Under the pieces are notes generated by a model that was not told the DNA's origin, made no database searches, and saw only the letters and a program-made list of their open reading frames with translations. Made by a program: the position numbers and the translations under genes. This document shows, piece after piece, positions 1 through 9,386 of a DNA stretch of 36,716 nucleotides (within the stretch, counting starts at the first letter, position 1; every line of letters begins with the position of its first letter). Source of the DNA: Porphyromonadaceae bacterium UBA7087 (GTDB taxonomy: Bacteria > Bacteroidota > Bacteroidia > Bacteroidales > Muribaculaceae); contig DKYZ01000036.1 in the NCBI GenBank assembly GCA_002493515.1, positions 1 to 36,716 on the forward strand, in the 5' to 3' direction.

Positions 1-119
1 GCGCTGTAACTTATTATCAGTCAATTAAATCAACAAATGTTAAAATATATTTCGATATGTTAAATCAAAGGAACAAATCGGTACGATAAGAGGGTGTCTC
101 TCCGTTTTTTTCCGAAATT

Positions 120-174
120 AAAAGCGGTCGAGGCGCCCGGCTATCCATTAAATCCGAGTGCCCCGACCGCTTTT
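120..174 (-). terminator. Putative bidirectional terminator hairpin after the MBOAT gene
   Basis: An 11-bp perfect stem (AAAAGCGGTCG at 120-130 with CGACCGCTTTT at 164-174) extends by three further pairs after one mismatch and encloses a loop of about 25 nt. Read on the minus strand it lies just after the MBOAT stop and ends in CCGCTTTTAATTT, a fair U-tract. Read on plus it ends in CCGCTTTT. It therefore probably ends the minus-strand operon and may serve both strands. Bases 1-119 show no gene that I can support. Confidence 0.6.
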
Positions 175-194
175 GTCGAAACAAATATCCCTTT

Positions 195-1691
195 TCAGAA
201 CTGAAAATAGATGAACGGGGATACTTCCTCCGACATAAATTCAATAACAAGCTGCACCACCACTAAAAAAATCACCAGCTTAATAACCCACGGCAGCCTT
301 ATAAACACGTACTGACAACGGTCGGCATACTTCTGGGGTATGAAATGAAGCACTATCAGGGTCAGCATCATCACACACCATACCATCCTTGCCTCGAAAA
401 ACTGCGGTATCTGGTTCCATTGGAAATCCACGAAGATATTCCGTATGATTAAAACGGAATCCTCAAAAGAGGCCGCGCGGAAAAACACCCACAGCAACGA
501 CACATATATAAATGTGACAAGCCACGCCAGGAAATTTGTCAGGAAATTATCGGGAATTTTCTCAAGCCAGGGTCTGGAGGCCTTGTGTACAGCCAGACCG
601 ACACCGTGCATCGCTCCCCAGAACACAAACTTCCATGCCGCTCCATGCCATAATCCTCCAATGAGCATAGTCAGGAAGTTATTGACGTATGTCCTTATCG
701 TTCCCTTCCTGTTGCCCCCAAGAGGGATATATACATAATCCCGTAGCCAGGATGAAAGGGATATATGCCATCTTCGCCAGAACTCGGTAAGATTGCGGCT
801 CTGATACGGGGAATCGAAATTAAGGCCCAGCTTGAAGCCCATTATAAGGGCAAGGCCGATAGCCATATCAGAATATCCCGAGAAGTCGCAATAGATCTGC
901 ATCGTATATCCAAGCACCCCCATGAGAGTCTGCACGCCGGTATATAAGGAAGGCTCATTGAAGATAAGGTCGTTGTATTGCGATATGTAATCCGCGATAA
1001 TCGCCTTCTTGACGATACCGGCTATTATGAGCCATAGACCTCCGTATATGGATTTGCGTCCTACCTTCCTGTCGGCGTGGATCTGCGGCAGGAAATAGTC
1101 GGCCCGCACGATGGGTCCGGCCACCAAGGCAGGGAAAAACGACAGGAAGAAGAGATAGTCAAACCAATTTTCCGTGGGCTGTATCCTCTCCTTATAGACA
1201 TCCACCACATAACTTATCGACTGGAAGGTATAAAAGGATATGCCGACCGGGAGTATTATATCAAGCGGATGGAAATTGCCCTCCACCATCTGGTTCCAGT
1301 TCCAAAGGAAAAAATTGGCATATTTGAAATATCCAAGAATCGAAAGCGACAACCCAACCGACGTCCACATCAAGGCCAAGCGCGCCCCCCGCCTCCTGGT
1401 CCTGGCAATCGCAAGCGACAATCCCCAGTCGCATAGCGACGTGGCAATAAGCATCAGGAAAAAAAGTCCGCTCGACTTATAATAAAAGTAAAGCGAGAAG
1501 CATATCACGAACAGCACCATCTTGTTTCGGCTTCCACGCAAAAGCACGAAAACAGGAAGGAAGAAAATGAACAGCAGCCAGAAAAGTCCGCTTGAGAAAA
1601 GCATCGGCGCCTGTGAGTCGTAAAGGAGCATCCTCCCCAGGCTCGACACCACTGCCTCACCCTGCGCTATAATAGAATCATTCATCGTCAT
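195..1691 (-). CDS. MBOAT-family membrane O-acyltransferase (AlgI/DltB-like)
   Basis: A 498-residue polytopic membrane protein with about ten or more hydrophobic segments, including the PVGISFYTFQSISYVVDVY region typical of AlgI/DltB-like proteins. The MBOAT signature is clear: a WHGAAWKFVFWG motif near residue 348 holds the invariant histidine, and a second histidine (MHG) lies near 360. Family members move acyl groups, usually acetyl, across the inner membrane onto exported polysaccharide or cell-wall polymers. The start ATG overlaps the stop of the upstream SGNH gene by ATGA, so the two are translationally coupled. MBOAT plus SGNH partner is the usual two-component O-acetylation arrangement (as in AlgI with AlgJ/AlgX). 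The acceptor polymer cannot be told from sequence. Confidence 0.9.
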   Translation of the reverse strand: MTMNDSIIAQGEAVVSSLGRMLLYDSQAPMLFSSGLFWLLFIFFLPVFVLLRGSRNKMVLFVICFSLYFYYKSSGLFFLMLIATSLCDWGLSLAIARTRRRGARLALMWTSVGLSLSILGYFKYANFFLWNWNQMVEGNFHPLDIILPVGISFYTFQSISYVVDVYKERIQPTENWFDYLFFLSFFPALVAGPIVRADYFLPQIHADRKVGRKSIYGGLWLIIAGIVKKAIIADYISQYNDLIFNEPSLYTGVQTLMGVLGYTMQIYCDFSGYSDMAIGLALIMGFKLGLNFDSPYQSRNLTEFWRRWHISLSSWLRDYVYIPLGGNRKGTIRTYVNNFLTMLIGGLWHGAAWKFVFWGAMHGVGLAVHKASRPWLEKIPDNFLTNFLAWLVTFIYVSLLWVFFRAASFEDSVLIIRNIFVDFQWNQIPQFFEARMVWCVMMLTLIVLHFIPQKYADRCQYVFIRLPWVIKLVIFLVVVQLVIEFMSEEVSPFIYFQF

Positions 1692-2476
1692 TTATTGAGA
1701 GCCTTGAGAAAAATGACATGGTTAGCTACCTTCCCGAGTGAATCGGAAGGAAAATCAGCCAGAATCGGATGGGCGGAATGAGGCATCCATCTCATTATCG
1801 AATCCACCCAAAGCTCAGAAGCCTTCCGGGTGGGATGTATCTTGTCTTTCTTCCTCTCGAAAGTCATGCCCTCGGATCTGAAAAAGCTGCCTCTGCGGCA
1901 AACCCTGGCAAGCATATCGTTTATGCCCGTGTCCTCATTCCAGTTGGGAGGGCCGATCCAGACATACGGGACAGTGTCGATGACCGACAGTATTTTCCTC
2001 ACATACGGCATCCTTACGCTCGGGTCCTTGAAATACACCTCATTGCTTCCGAGCGATATGAATATATAATCCGCCTTATACTTATCCATATAATATCGCA
2101 GAGTGTCCGACTCCGCCCAGATCTTGGTATTGCTGGAATCCCAGTTGACGGCATGAAACTGATGACCGTTCTGCCTGGCATATTTAGCCATCCTCAAAGC
2201 GATGTTGAAGGTCATACTGTCGCCAATAAGGAGAATCGATTTCGGAGTCGAGTCTGTGGAAACCGTAATCTCCTGCTCCATCGCTTCGGAGTCAAGAGAA
2301 TCGAGGGGAGCATACAGGGAATCAGACGACGACGTCTCTCCAAGAAGAGCGCTGCGGAAAGGAGCTTTCTTCAGGGTATGTCCCGCCAATGTAATATCAT
2401 CGCTGAAGGCCACCAAAAGGAAGATGGAGAGCGAAACAGCAAGCAGCAGCCACAGCCCTACATAAGGTGATTTCAT
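1688..2476 (-). CDS. SGNH/GDSL-type hydrolase, probable partner of the MBOAT acyltransferase
   Basis: A 262-residue protein with one N-terminal membrane anchor (about residues 7-25), so the catalytic part probably faces the periplasm. The SGNH blocks are visible: LLIGDSMTF near residue 85 gives the nucleophilic serine, SLGSNE near 147 matches the Asn block, and DKIHPT near 212 supplies the Asp and His. Such proteins transfer or remove O-acetyl groups on polysaccharides, acting on acyl groups delivered by the adjacent MBOAT protein. The gene starts 23 bp after the mutS2 stop and overlaps the MBOAT start by 4 bp. The linker after the anchor is Ser/Asp rich. The family call is firm; the substrate is inference. 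Confidence 0.82.
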   Translation of the reverse strand: MKSPYVGLWLLLAVSLSIFLLVAFSDDITLAGHTLKKAPFRSALLGETSSSDSLYAPLDSLDSEAMEQEITVSTDSTPKSILLIGDSMTFNIALRMAKYARQNGHQFHAVNWDSSNTKIWAESDTLRYYMDKYKADYIFISLGSNEVYFKDPSVRMPYVRKILSVIDTVPYVWIGPPNWNEDTGINDMLARVCRRGSFFRSEGMTFERKKDKIHPTRKASELWVDSIMRWMPHSAHPILADFPSDSLGKVANHVIFLKALNK

Positions 2477-2499
2477 AAAGATAAAAGATAGATGATTAT

Positions 2500-4974
2500 T
2501 CAGTCAAAATCTACAACCGTTATTCCCGCCCCGCCAAAGCGCACATCCTCGTCGCGAATCGAAGAGACCGCTTTGTTGGCGGAAAGCATATTTCGTATCA
2601 AGGTCTTCAGGATTCCGTGTCCCGTGCCGTGGAGAATCCTTACCCGCGACACATTGAACTGCAGGGCATCGTCTATAAAATACGTCACAGCCTGCAAAGC
2701 CTCGTCGGCCCGCATTCCCCTGACGTCGATCTCATTCTTGAAATCAAGCTGACGGCGCCTTATGTCGTCTGTAGTCTGCACCGACAGCGTCATCGGCCGC
2801 GAACCAAGATCCGCAGCCGGCTTCTGACATCGCTTAAGCTTCTTGAGATCCACAAAAGTCCTCAGACCTCCGAAAGCTACCTCAGCCTTATTGCCGGAGA
2901 TAGACAGAATCTTGCCGCTGACACCGCCATCAGCCATTTTCACATAATCGCCCGCCACAAGAGCCTTCTCCTCATGCGACTGACGCCTGGAGTCGGCCTG
3001 CGCTTTCTCATTGCCACGGCGCGACCGCGCGCCTTTAGGCAATTTCAACTCCTTGGGAGTCTTTATCTCGCTTTCCTCATTCTCTACCCTCCTGCGGTAT
3101 TCGTTCAACTCCTCGCGCACCTGCCTTGTCTTCTCCTTGTCGGCATTCGATTCGCGAATCTCGCGAATGGCCTTCTCAAGCTGACGGTTAGACTCCGCAA
3201 GAATCTCCCTGGCCTCCACCCTGGCGGCATGGATAATCTCGTTTCTCCGGGCCTTAAGGTCGGATGCCGAATCCTCATACGACTCAAGCAGCTTGTCAAG
3301 TTTTCTCTCCTTCTCCTTTATGGCCTGACGCTTATTGGCCCAGTAACGGCGGTCGCGCCCTATGTCAAGCAGATATTTGTCCATGTCGACGTAATCGCTG
3401 CCGACAATATCCTTGGCTGAGTCTACCACGTCATTGGGGAGCCCGATCTTCCTGGCTATCTCCAGGGCGAAAGAGCTTCCGGGACTTCCCACCGAAAGGC
3501 GGAACATGGGCTTGAGATGCTGACGGTCGTAAAGCATGGCCCCGTTGACCAGCCCCTTCTCTGATTCGGCGAAATTCTTCAGATTCTGGTAATGGGTAGT
3601 CACCACGCCTATACATCCGCTCGCATTCAGTCTTGCAAGTATGGCCTGTGCCAGCGCGCCTCCGATCTGTGGCTCCGTGCCTGAGCCCATCTCGTCGATG
3701 AGCATGAGCGTGGATGAATCGGAGTTCTGAAGGAAATACTTCATGTTGACCAGATGAGAGGAATACGTACTGAGGTCGTTCTCTATCGACTGCTCATCCC
3801 CTATATCTATGAAAATATTGCGGAAGACCCCAACATGCGAATTTGAATAAAGCGACGGCAAAAGGCCGCACTGGAGCATATACTGGATTATCGCCACCGT
3901 CTTCAGACATACGGATTTTCCTCCGGCGTTCGGACCGGAAATCACAAGAATGCGCGTGTCGCCGCCCAGACGAATGTCAAGCGGGACAACCTCGCGACCC
4001 TGACGGCGCAGAGAAAGCAGAAGAACAGGATGGACGGCATGAAACCAATCAAGCTCTGGCTCGCGCTCCATCACGGGCATCTCGCCGCCTATCTCCTGGG
4101 CGAAACGTGCCTTGGCCCTGATGAAATCCAATTCACCAAGCATCCCGCATCCGGCTATAATCTCATCCGCATAGGGACGTATCTCGGCCGAGAGCTCCAT
4201 AAGAATCCTGACCACCTCCCGGTGTTCCTCCATCTCAAGCTCCCGCATACGGTTGCCGGCCTCCACGACCTCCGCCGGCTCTATAAAGACAGTCTTTCCC
4301 GTGGCGCTCTCATCGTGGACTATTCCATTGAGGCGCCGCTTCATCATGGAAGACACCGGAATCACCATTCGGCCATCACGCAGCGAAGGAGATGCATCCT
4401 TATCCACAATCCCCTCGCGCACAGCCGACTCAAGCACCTTTCTCATGGCGCGCTGCATGGAGCCTGCCGAGGCCGATATGCGCCGGCGCATTTCATACAG
4501 CTCGGGAGAGGCGTTATCCTTCACATCTCCATATTTTCCGATGCACCGTCCTATCGATTCTATCAGAAAAGGGAACTGCGGCATATCGAAATACCGTATG
4601 GCCAGACATGGATACTCGCTTGAGGCGCCAGGCTCGTCGCCCTTGGAAAAGAATTTCCTGACGGCTGCGAAATCAGAGAGCGTAAGCTCAAGCCGATGCA
4701 TGTTTTCGGCGCTCATGAAGGCTCCCTCAGCCTTTATCTCCGTCAGCGCCGCATTCATATAATATATTGCGCCGAGCGGAAGCCCACCCGGCGAGGATAT
4801 GATGCGGAGCATCTCGGCGGTGGAGCCAAGACGCTGCCTCACGTCATCAAAATTGTCTGACAACCGCATCTTACCGACCTGTTCACGGCCGCTTTGCGAT
4901 TCACATTTCTCATCCAGAAGATGTCTTACGACATCGAAACCTATTTTCTTCTCGAAATCCTGCGGATAAACCAT
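2500..4974 (-). CDS. mutS2: MutS2 endonuclease (ATPase with C-terminal Smr domain)
   Basis: An 824-residue protein. It has an N-terminal clamp/lever region, then a MutS-type ATPase with Walker A SGPNAGGKS near residue 346 and Walker B LMLIDEMGSGTEP near 425. A charged coiled coil follows (about 520-650), and a C-terminal Smr nuclease domain has DVRGMRADEA near 746 and HGTGHG near 790. MutS2 proteins act on branched DNA to limit recombination and, in some bacteria, on collided ribosomes. A TTG four codons upstream overlaps the preceding stop, but I prefer the ATG at 4974 because MVYPQDFEKKIGFD matches the expected N-terminus of Bacteroidales homologues. It lies between the stress-protein gene and the SGNH gene with almost no gap, so it is probably co-transcribed. 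Confidence 0.93.
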   Translation of the reverse strand: MVYPQDFEKKIGFDVVRHLLDEKCESQSGREQVGKMRLSDNFDDVRQRLGSTAEMLRIISSPGGLPLGAIYYMNAALTEIKAEGAFMSAENMHRLELTLSDFAAVRKFFSKGDEPGASSEYPCLAIRYFDMPQFPFLIESIGRCIGKYGDVKDNASPELYEMRRRISASAGSMQRAMRKVLESAVREGIVDKDASPSLRDGRMVIPVSSMMKRRLNGIVHDESATGKTVFIEPAEVVEAGNRMRELEMEEHREVVRILMELSAEIRPYADEIIAGCGMLGELDFIRAKARFAQEIGGEMPVMEREPELDWFHAVHPVLLLSLRRQGREVVPLDIRLGGDTRILVISGPNAGGKSVCLKTVAIIQYMLQCGLLPSLYSNSHVGVFRNIFIDIGDEQSIENDLSTYSSHLVNMKYFLQNSDSSTLMLIDEMGSGTEPQIGGALAQAILARLNASGCIGVVTTHYQNLKNFAESEKGLVNGAMLYDRQHLKPMFRLSVGSPGSSFALEIARKIGLPNDVVDSAKDIVGSDYVDMDKYLLDIGRDRRYWANKRQAIKEKERKLDKLLESYEDSASDLKARRNEIIHAARVEAREILAESNRQLEKAIREIRESNADKEKTRQVREELNEYRRRVENEESEIKTPKELKLPKGARSRRGNEKAQADSRRQSHEEKALVAGDYVKMADGGVSGKILSISGNKAEVAFGGLRTFVDLKKLKRCQKPAADLGSRPMTLSVQTTDDIRRRQLDFKNEIDVRGMRADEALQAVTYFIDDALQFNVSRVRILHGTGHGILKTLIRNMLSANKAVSSIRDEDVRFGGAGITVVDFD

Positions 4975-4982
4975 TCCAAATT

Positions 4983-6119
4983 TCAAACGGGGAGAGCCAA
5001 TAACGGAATCTCCCTCTCAAACAGCAATTTATGAGCCATTCCGGGATTGAATAGACGGCTCAGTATATTTTTCTTCCTATTAGGCACCACCATCAACTGT
5101 ATACCCTTCTCCTGCTCGAACTTCTCGAAATCAGCCCGGAAATTCTCCTCCCCGATGACCTTGGCATGGAATTGCGCCGCCGGATAGTTTGAAGCCATAT
5201 ATTTTCTGAGAGCCTCGATTTTCTCTGAAGTCCTTGACCCCGAGCGGGGATTGACCGGGATAAGGGTGATCTCCACCTCCGGATAGTCAAACAGGCGCAG
5301 AAGCGTATCGACGGAGAGGATATCGTTCTGATCAAGATTGCAGAAGAAAGCCAGACGCTTTATAGAGGCTAGCGTCGTGAAACCGTAATTCTGCGGCACG
5401 GCCAGGACCGGGACCCTGCATGAGTCGAGCACCTCGGCAGTAACGCTTCCGATAAGGTCACGCTCCTTGCGGTGGATTCCCCTTGTGGCCATGACCACGA
5501 GCGCAGGGGGAGTCATGCGGCAATACTGAAGTATCACATCCTCGGGGATACCTTCCGAGAGGATGGTCGAGAACTTTATGTCAGGCAACGTTCCCTCCCC
5601 CTGGGCGGTCTTGATCCTATGCTTGAAAGCACGCATCAGGCGCTCCGACTCCTTCTGCATGTCGGCTCCGGCCTGCATGTCGGCGATATCCTCGGTATAA
5701 TTGCCGGTGAAGTCATCGTCGATTGCGAGCGAGCCTTCAAAATAAGGTGTGGCGAATGAATGAATCACCACAGGCTTGAGGCGGCAACGCTGCGCCAAGG
5801 CAAAGCCGACGCGGCATGCGAGCATACTGTAGTCAGAGAAGTCGACCGGAATAAGCAGTTCGCCGCTTATTCCGGCCATCTTCATCTCCAGTTCCGGAAG
5901 AGCCTCCCCTTCCCCGCTCTCAATCAACTTAAGCGCGAGGGCGAGGTCGGCGGAATGGATTCTGACCTTGACACCTATCGCGACCTTCGGATTCTCCTCA
6001 TCCGATACGTTCTCAAACCTTACGTCTATGTCGTGGCTCGCCAGGATTCCTCTGAGCGCCACTGCCTTCTCATACGTATGAATCGCAAGGGTAATATATC
6101 TGTCGTCGGTCATATCCAT
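4983..6119 (-). CDS. Universal stress protein family protein with an N-terminal DUF2007-like segment
   Basis: A 378-residue protein. Residues about 90-245 form a UspA fold beginning LLIPVDFSDYSMLA. It has a nucleotide-binding-type signature in ATRGIHRKERDLIGSVTAEV and ends in VPVLAVPQ. Residues about 255-378 look like a second, degenerate Usp half ending in IPLLALPV without the glycine signature. The first 70 residues (YITLAIHTYEKAVALRGILA, then a short charged segment) resemble the small DUF2007-type domain; that match is tentative. Usp proteins bind ATP or AMP and aid stress survival, and the partner here is unknown. It is the first gene of a tight run into mutS2. An in-frame ATG two codons in (6113) is an equally possible start. 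Confidence 0.8.
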   Translation of the reverse strand: MDMTDDRYITLAIHTYEKAVALRGILASHDIDVRFENVSDEENPKVAIGVKVRIHSADLALALKLIESGEGEALPELEMKMAGISGELLIPVDFSDYSMLACRVGFALAQRCRLKPVVIHSFATPYFEGSLAIDDDFTGNYTEDIADMQAGADMQKESERLMRAFKHRIKTAQGEGTLPDIKFSTILSEGIPEDVILQYCRMTPPALVVMATRGIHRKERDLIGSVTAEVLDSCRVPVLAVPQNYGFTTLASIKRLAFFCNLDQNDILSVDTLLRLFDYPEVEITLIPVNPRSGSRTSEKIEALRKYMASNYPAAQFHAKVIGEENFRADFEKFEQEKGIQLMVVPNRKKNILSRLFNPGMAHKLLFEREIPLLALPV

Positions 6120-6161
6120 AATGATTAAAAAAATTCAAAGAGGCTCCCCAGGCATTGCGCC

Positions 6162-6419
6162 TTACTTCTGATTCTGCTCCTCAAGAATCTTTACCGCCAT
6201 GTCGTAGATGGTGGTGTCGTCAAGCACAACCAGGCCGCCGTCGGGCCCCGGCTCGATATGCATTCCGGCGTTCTTGCCAAACTGGTAGTTGACGCCTCCG
6301 AAGTAGTTGCGTACTGTCTGCACCGTGCAGTTAAGCTCATCCGCGATGCGATGGGTTGATCCGTCGGGCAGACTGTCCTTGAGTCTGCGGAGCTCATTGA
6401 ATGTGATTGTCTTGCTCAT
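6162..6419 (-). CDS. Small conserved helix-turn-helix DNA-binding protein
   Basis: An 85-residue protein with an HTH-like segment at about residues 19-40 (STHRIADELNCTVQTVRNYF), followed by a glycine-rich stretch IEPGPDGGLVVLDDTTI. I recognise this as a small protein conserved in Bacteroidales and usually annotated only as a DNA-binding protein; its targets are unknown. It sits alone between the end of the bat operon and the stress-protein gene, with an AT-rich 197-bp upstream region. The 42-bp gap to the next gene contains AGGCGCAATGCCT and then a T-run on the minus strand, a weak terminator candidate. Confidence 0.75.
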   Translation of the reverse strand: MSKTITFNELRRLKDSLPDGSTHRIADELNCTVQTVRNYFGGVNYQFGKNAGMHIEPGPDGGLVVLDDTTIYDMAVKILEEQNQK

Positions 6420-6616
6420 GCTGATTGGTATTTTGAGGTTTAACTTGTTTTTGCTTCTTTTGCGATTGCTAATTTAGTCATTATTTATATCATGACAAAG
6501 AATTTCGCAAACATTTTATATGTTATTAAACATATTTTCCGTTATTTTCAATTTCTTCCGGCGCCGGAGAGTCGCCAAGATGCAATGGCTCAACGATTTC
6601 CGTATTTTGCTTTTTT
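6420..6616. promoter_or_regulatory. Intergenic region with two palindromes upstream of the small HTH gene
   Basis: This 197-bp AT-rich gap has no gene. It holds a palindrome with 7-bp arms, ATATGTT (6518-6524) and AACATAT (6529-6535), and a perfect GC-rich 12-bp palindrome TCCGGCGCCGGA (6557-6568). The latter lies about 50 bp beyond the batE stop and may be part of the end of that transcript, although no clean U-tract follows. On the minus strand AATGTTTG (near 6508-6515) is one mismatch from the TAnnTTTG -7 motif, so the HTH gene promoter may lie here, with the AT-rich palindrome just upstream as a possible operator. Confidence 0.35.
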
Positions 6617-7459
6617 TCACAGGATTTCTATGTCGGCGGCCTTCACCCACCCCACATAATCGCTGTTGAGACGCACCTTATACCATGTCACCTTCCCCGT
6701 GGCATCGATCTCCTCGGAGACAAGCAGCATTTTCGTGCCCCTGGTCAACGGCATCGACGAAGGCTTTGAATTGCTGTCCGGCTCCGTCAGAAGCTCCGCC
6801 TTGTAGGCCACGAGCACACATTCTTCCCGGTTGTCGTATGCTCTTGCCGAGGCGAACGACAGATAGAGGAACATGAGGCTGAAACATAGAAACACTATGC
6901 TGCTGAAGAAACCCACCTTGCGGGCGGCCACCATACGGGCGAATATATAAAGAGTCAGGGCGCCGATGAACAATATAAATGACATGGCAGCGAGTATCGC
7001 CCAACTGTTGGAGGTATGGTCTTTCGCCAAAGCCTTATGGAGCGACTCGAAAAAAGACTCATCGTCTGCCGTCACCCTCACTTTCTTGCCACGCGCCTCA
7101 GCGCGGTTGGCATCCTCCACCTTCGACTGCAGATAACGCAGGTTGTTGGATATCGTCTTGTTGCGCGGAGCAAGCCTATGGGCACGCTCGTAGCATATCA
7201 TGGCGTCCCCTATGTCGTTTGCCTTGAAATAGGCGTTCCCTAGATTGTAAAGAAGCTCCGCGGTATAGCCGTCGGTAATCATGGCTTCCTTATACTGGCT
7301 TATGGCCTCATTGTAATCGCCCGCGATATAAGCGGAATCCGCGCGCTCCACCTCGGCCGGCGCATCATCGGCCCTGACACCCTGCGCGGTCATTGCAAGC
7401 GTCAACACGAGGAGCGCCCTTCCCATCCATCCGTATATTCTTCTTATCCTGATGTTCAT
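6617..7459 (-). CDS. batE: BatE: TPR and SH3-like membrane protein of the Bat operon
   Basis: A 280-residue protein with a signal peptide (about 1-30). Tetratricopeptide repeats follow at about 35-110 (GDYNEAISQYKEAMITDGYTAELLYNLGNAYF and the next unit). Then come two transmembrane helices (about 150-170 and 180-203), and a C-terminal SH3-like region (about 212-280) ends in DYVGWVKAADIEIL. This TPR-TM-SH3 layout is that of BatE, the last gene of the Bacteroides aerotolerance cluster. The start overlaps the batD stop by ATGA. TPR and SH3 regions suggest protein-protein or wall contacts on the periplasmic side, in complex with the BatA/BatB VWA proteins; that complex is inferred from family knowledge. 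Confidence 0.88.
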   Translation of the reverse strand: MNIRIRRIYGWMGRALLVLTLAMTAQGVRADDAPAEVERADSAYIAGDYNEAISQYKEAMITDGYTAELLYNLGNAYFKANDIGDAMICYERAHRLAPRNKTISNNLRYLQSKVEDANRAEARGKKVRVTADDESFFESLHKALAKDHTSNSWAILAAMSFILFIGALTLYIFARMVAARKVGFFSSIVFLCFSLMFLYLSFASARAYDNREECVLVAYKAELLTEPDSNSKPSSMPLTRGTKMLLVSEEIDATGKVTWYKVRLNSDYVGWVKAADIEIL

Positions 7460-9327
7460 TTCTGTGTCTTTTTCGATGACGAGGTCTTGAAGGCCTCCTC
7501 CAGATTATTGATCACCTCCACCCCGTTGTCATATATCTGCCTCATGTTGGAGCGGGCAGCCACGGGAGAATATTTGGCGAACTCACATTCGTCGACAAGC
7601 GCGATAAGGCTCGTGACCATATCCTTGTCGATATCATGCTGCTCAAGCATGCTCTTCACATTCTCTCTCGACAGCGACGACGTAGGCATCTTGAGCTTCT
7701 CGCCCAGATAGCCCCACAAGGCATGAAGCATCTCGTCGTAGAAATGGTCGGAATCATCCTTGCTCATGCAGGCATAGGCCCTCTTGAGCCTCTTCCGCGC
7801 CATTGACCCTGCCTTACGGCTCATGACGGCGAGGCGGTCGGCGTTGGCCTTGAGATAGTTTCTGTAATACGATACCCCCGCACCGAGAAGCACTACCGGA
7901 ATGATGAAGAAAAGCCAGTAAGCGAATCCGTAGATATATGGGCGGTGGTCAAGACGCAAGGGCTTGACTACGGGGAGAAGGTCGGAATTGAAGGCAAACC
8001 TGGCAAGCGTCTGCGACTTCTGCGAGCCTGACCCCTGGCCTACGTTTATCCTGTAGCCCTTTGCCGAAGTCTTCTCGTATCTTCCTGTCTGGGGATTGAA
8101 ATATACAAGGGTCACATCAGGAATCTCGTATGTCCCGGGCTCCAGAGGCATGAAGCTGTAGTCATAGCGCGACGTGCCGCTGACGTTGTCGCGTCCTACC
8201 GTGACATTCGTCTCCGGATTCGCGGTGTAGACCTCAAGCTCCTTTGGATAGAGCGCATTCAGGTCAGGAAGCGTCACGTATTTAAGGTTGCCTGTGCCGC
8301 TGACAGTGTAGACGATGGAGGCAGCCTGGTTGCTGAGGAATTTCTGCGAAGGCAGACTCGAGGTAAGCTTGAAGCTGCCCACACCTCCGCAGAAATCGGC
8401 TGGTTTCGGCGACGGGAGCGGCTTGACGTTGACCTCGAGGTCGTTGGGGGTGACATTGAGCTGCAGTGGCTTGCTTACTGACATGCGCCCGAAGAAAGGG
8501 TCGTGGTAATACTCACGCTCATCCACACTGACTGTATATGTATTGCCCTTCACATTCAGCTTACCGTCCATCTGCGGGAATATGATATATCTCGCTATGA
8601 CGGCTGTGGCATAAGTCTTGCCACCCACTGTCTCATAGGTGAGCGACTGGGATATGTCTTTCGACTCCTCCACCACGAAGCCCTCGAATTTCGGGGCAGC
8701 CGTGGCTCCGATGAACTTTATGGCCTCATAAGTGGTATAGAGCTTCACTGTATACACCAGGGCCTCCTGCTCGTAGGCTGTGGTCTTCGAGACGTTCGAC
8801 CTCAGGTAAAGATTGCCGTCGCCCTTACCGATGAACTTCGGTTTGTCGGGGTCCTGGCGGGAACCTGACTGTGCGCCCTGTCTGCCGGAGGCCCCTGCTG
8901 CGGGATTGCCCTGGTTGCGACCCGGATCGGCCTTACCGATGCTGTAGCTCACGGCATTGCTCCTGACGCCTCCCACCGTGACCGGCCCGAACGTATAGCT
9001 ACCCTCTTTCTGAGCCCTCAAGGTCATGGTATAGGTGTAGCTGAAACTCTGGCTTGTCTTTCCATTGACACTTGAAAAACGCGACGACTGGCCAGTGCGC
9101 TCGAAATACATTACCCTCGCGCCTGGCACCGAAGCCGGACGCTCGGGAGCGGCATCGATATCCGACACCTCATATGTGATATAAAACAAATCGCCGTTCT
9201 CGATATTATGTCTGCCCCGCGACGGAGAAACGCCCAGGCGCACCGAAGCCGCGAAAACCGGCATCACTACGCCGAGGGCCGCAAGCAAAAACGGCAAACA
9301 ATACTTTATGCGGAATCTCATATTCAA
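7456..9327 (-). CDS. batD: BatD: large periplasmic membrane-anchored protein
   Basis: A 623-residue protein with a signal peptide (about 1-26), a long beta-rich periplasmic part made of repeated Ig-like stretches, one transmembrane helix near 465-487 (YWLFFIIPVVLLGAGVSYY), and a cytoplasmic helical tail of about 130 residues. It contains the BatD-type phrases RLGVSPSRGRHNIENGD and PLEPGTYEIPDVTLVYFNPQTG. BatD proteins are thought to scaffold the BatA/BatB VWA proteins with the MoxR ATPase. It sits between a shorter BatD-like gene (9387-10349) and batE, to which it is coupled by ATGA. The 59-bp gap upstream shows no clear promoter. Confidence 0.9.
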   Translation of the reverse strand: MNMRFRIKYCLPFLLAALGVVMPVFAASVRLGVSPSRGRHNIENGDLFYITYEVSDIDAAPERPASVPGARVMYFERTGQSSRFSSVNGKTSQSFSYTYTMTLRAQKEGSYTFGPVTVGGVRSNAVSYSIGKADPGRNQGNPAAGASGRQGAQSGSRQDPDKPKFIGKGDGNLYLRSNVSKTTAYEQEALVYTVKLYTTYEAIKFIGATAAPKFEGFVVEESKDISQSLTYETVGGKTYATAVIARYIIFPQMDGKLNVKGNTYTVSVDEREYYHDPFFGRMSVSKPLQLNVTPNDLEVNVKPLPSPKPADFCGGVGSFKLTSSLPSQKFLSNQAASIVYTVSGTGNLKYVTLPDLNALYPKELEVYTANPETNVTVGRDNVSGTSRYDYSFMPLEPGTYEIPDVTLVYFNPQTGRYEKTSAKGYRINVGQGSGSQKSQTLARFAFNSDLLPVVKPLRLDHRPYIYGFAYWLFFIIPVVLLGAGVSYYRNYLKANADRLAVMSRKAGSMARKRLKRAYACMSKDDSDHFYDEMLHALWGYLGEKLKMPTSSLSRENVKSMLEQHDIDKDMVTSLIALVDECEFAKYSPVAARSNMRQIYDNGVEVINNLEEAFKTSSSKKTQK

Positions 9328-9386
9328 ACAAGTAGTCTCTTTTGGGTGATGGCGGCTGGGCCGCCAGATATTTTTCGGGGAGAGAG

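Noticed and set aside
120..174. Inverted repeat as a second invertible segment
   Set aside because: Short stem with a 33-nt separation between the 11-bp arms and T-rich ends; terminator-like and far from any recombinase.
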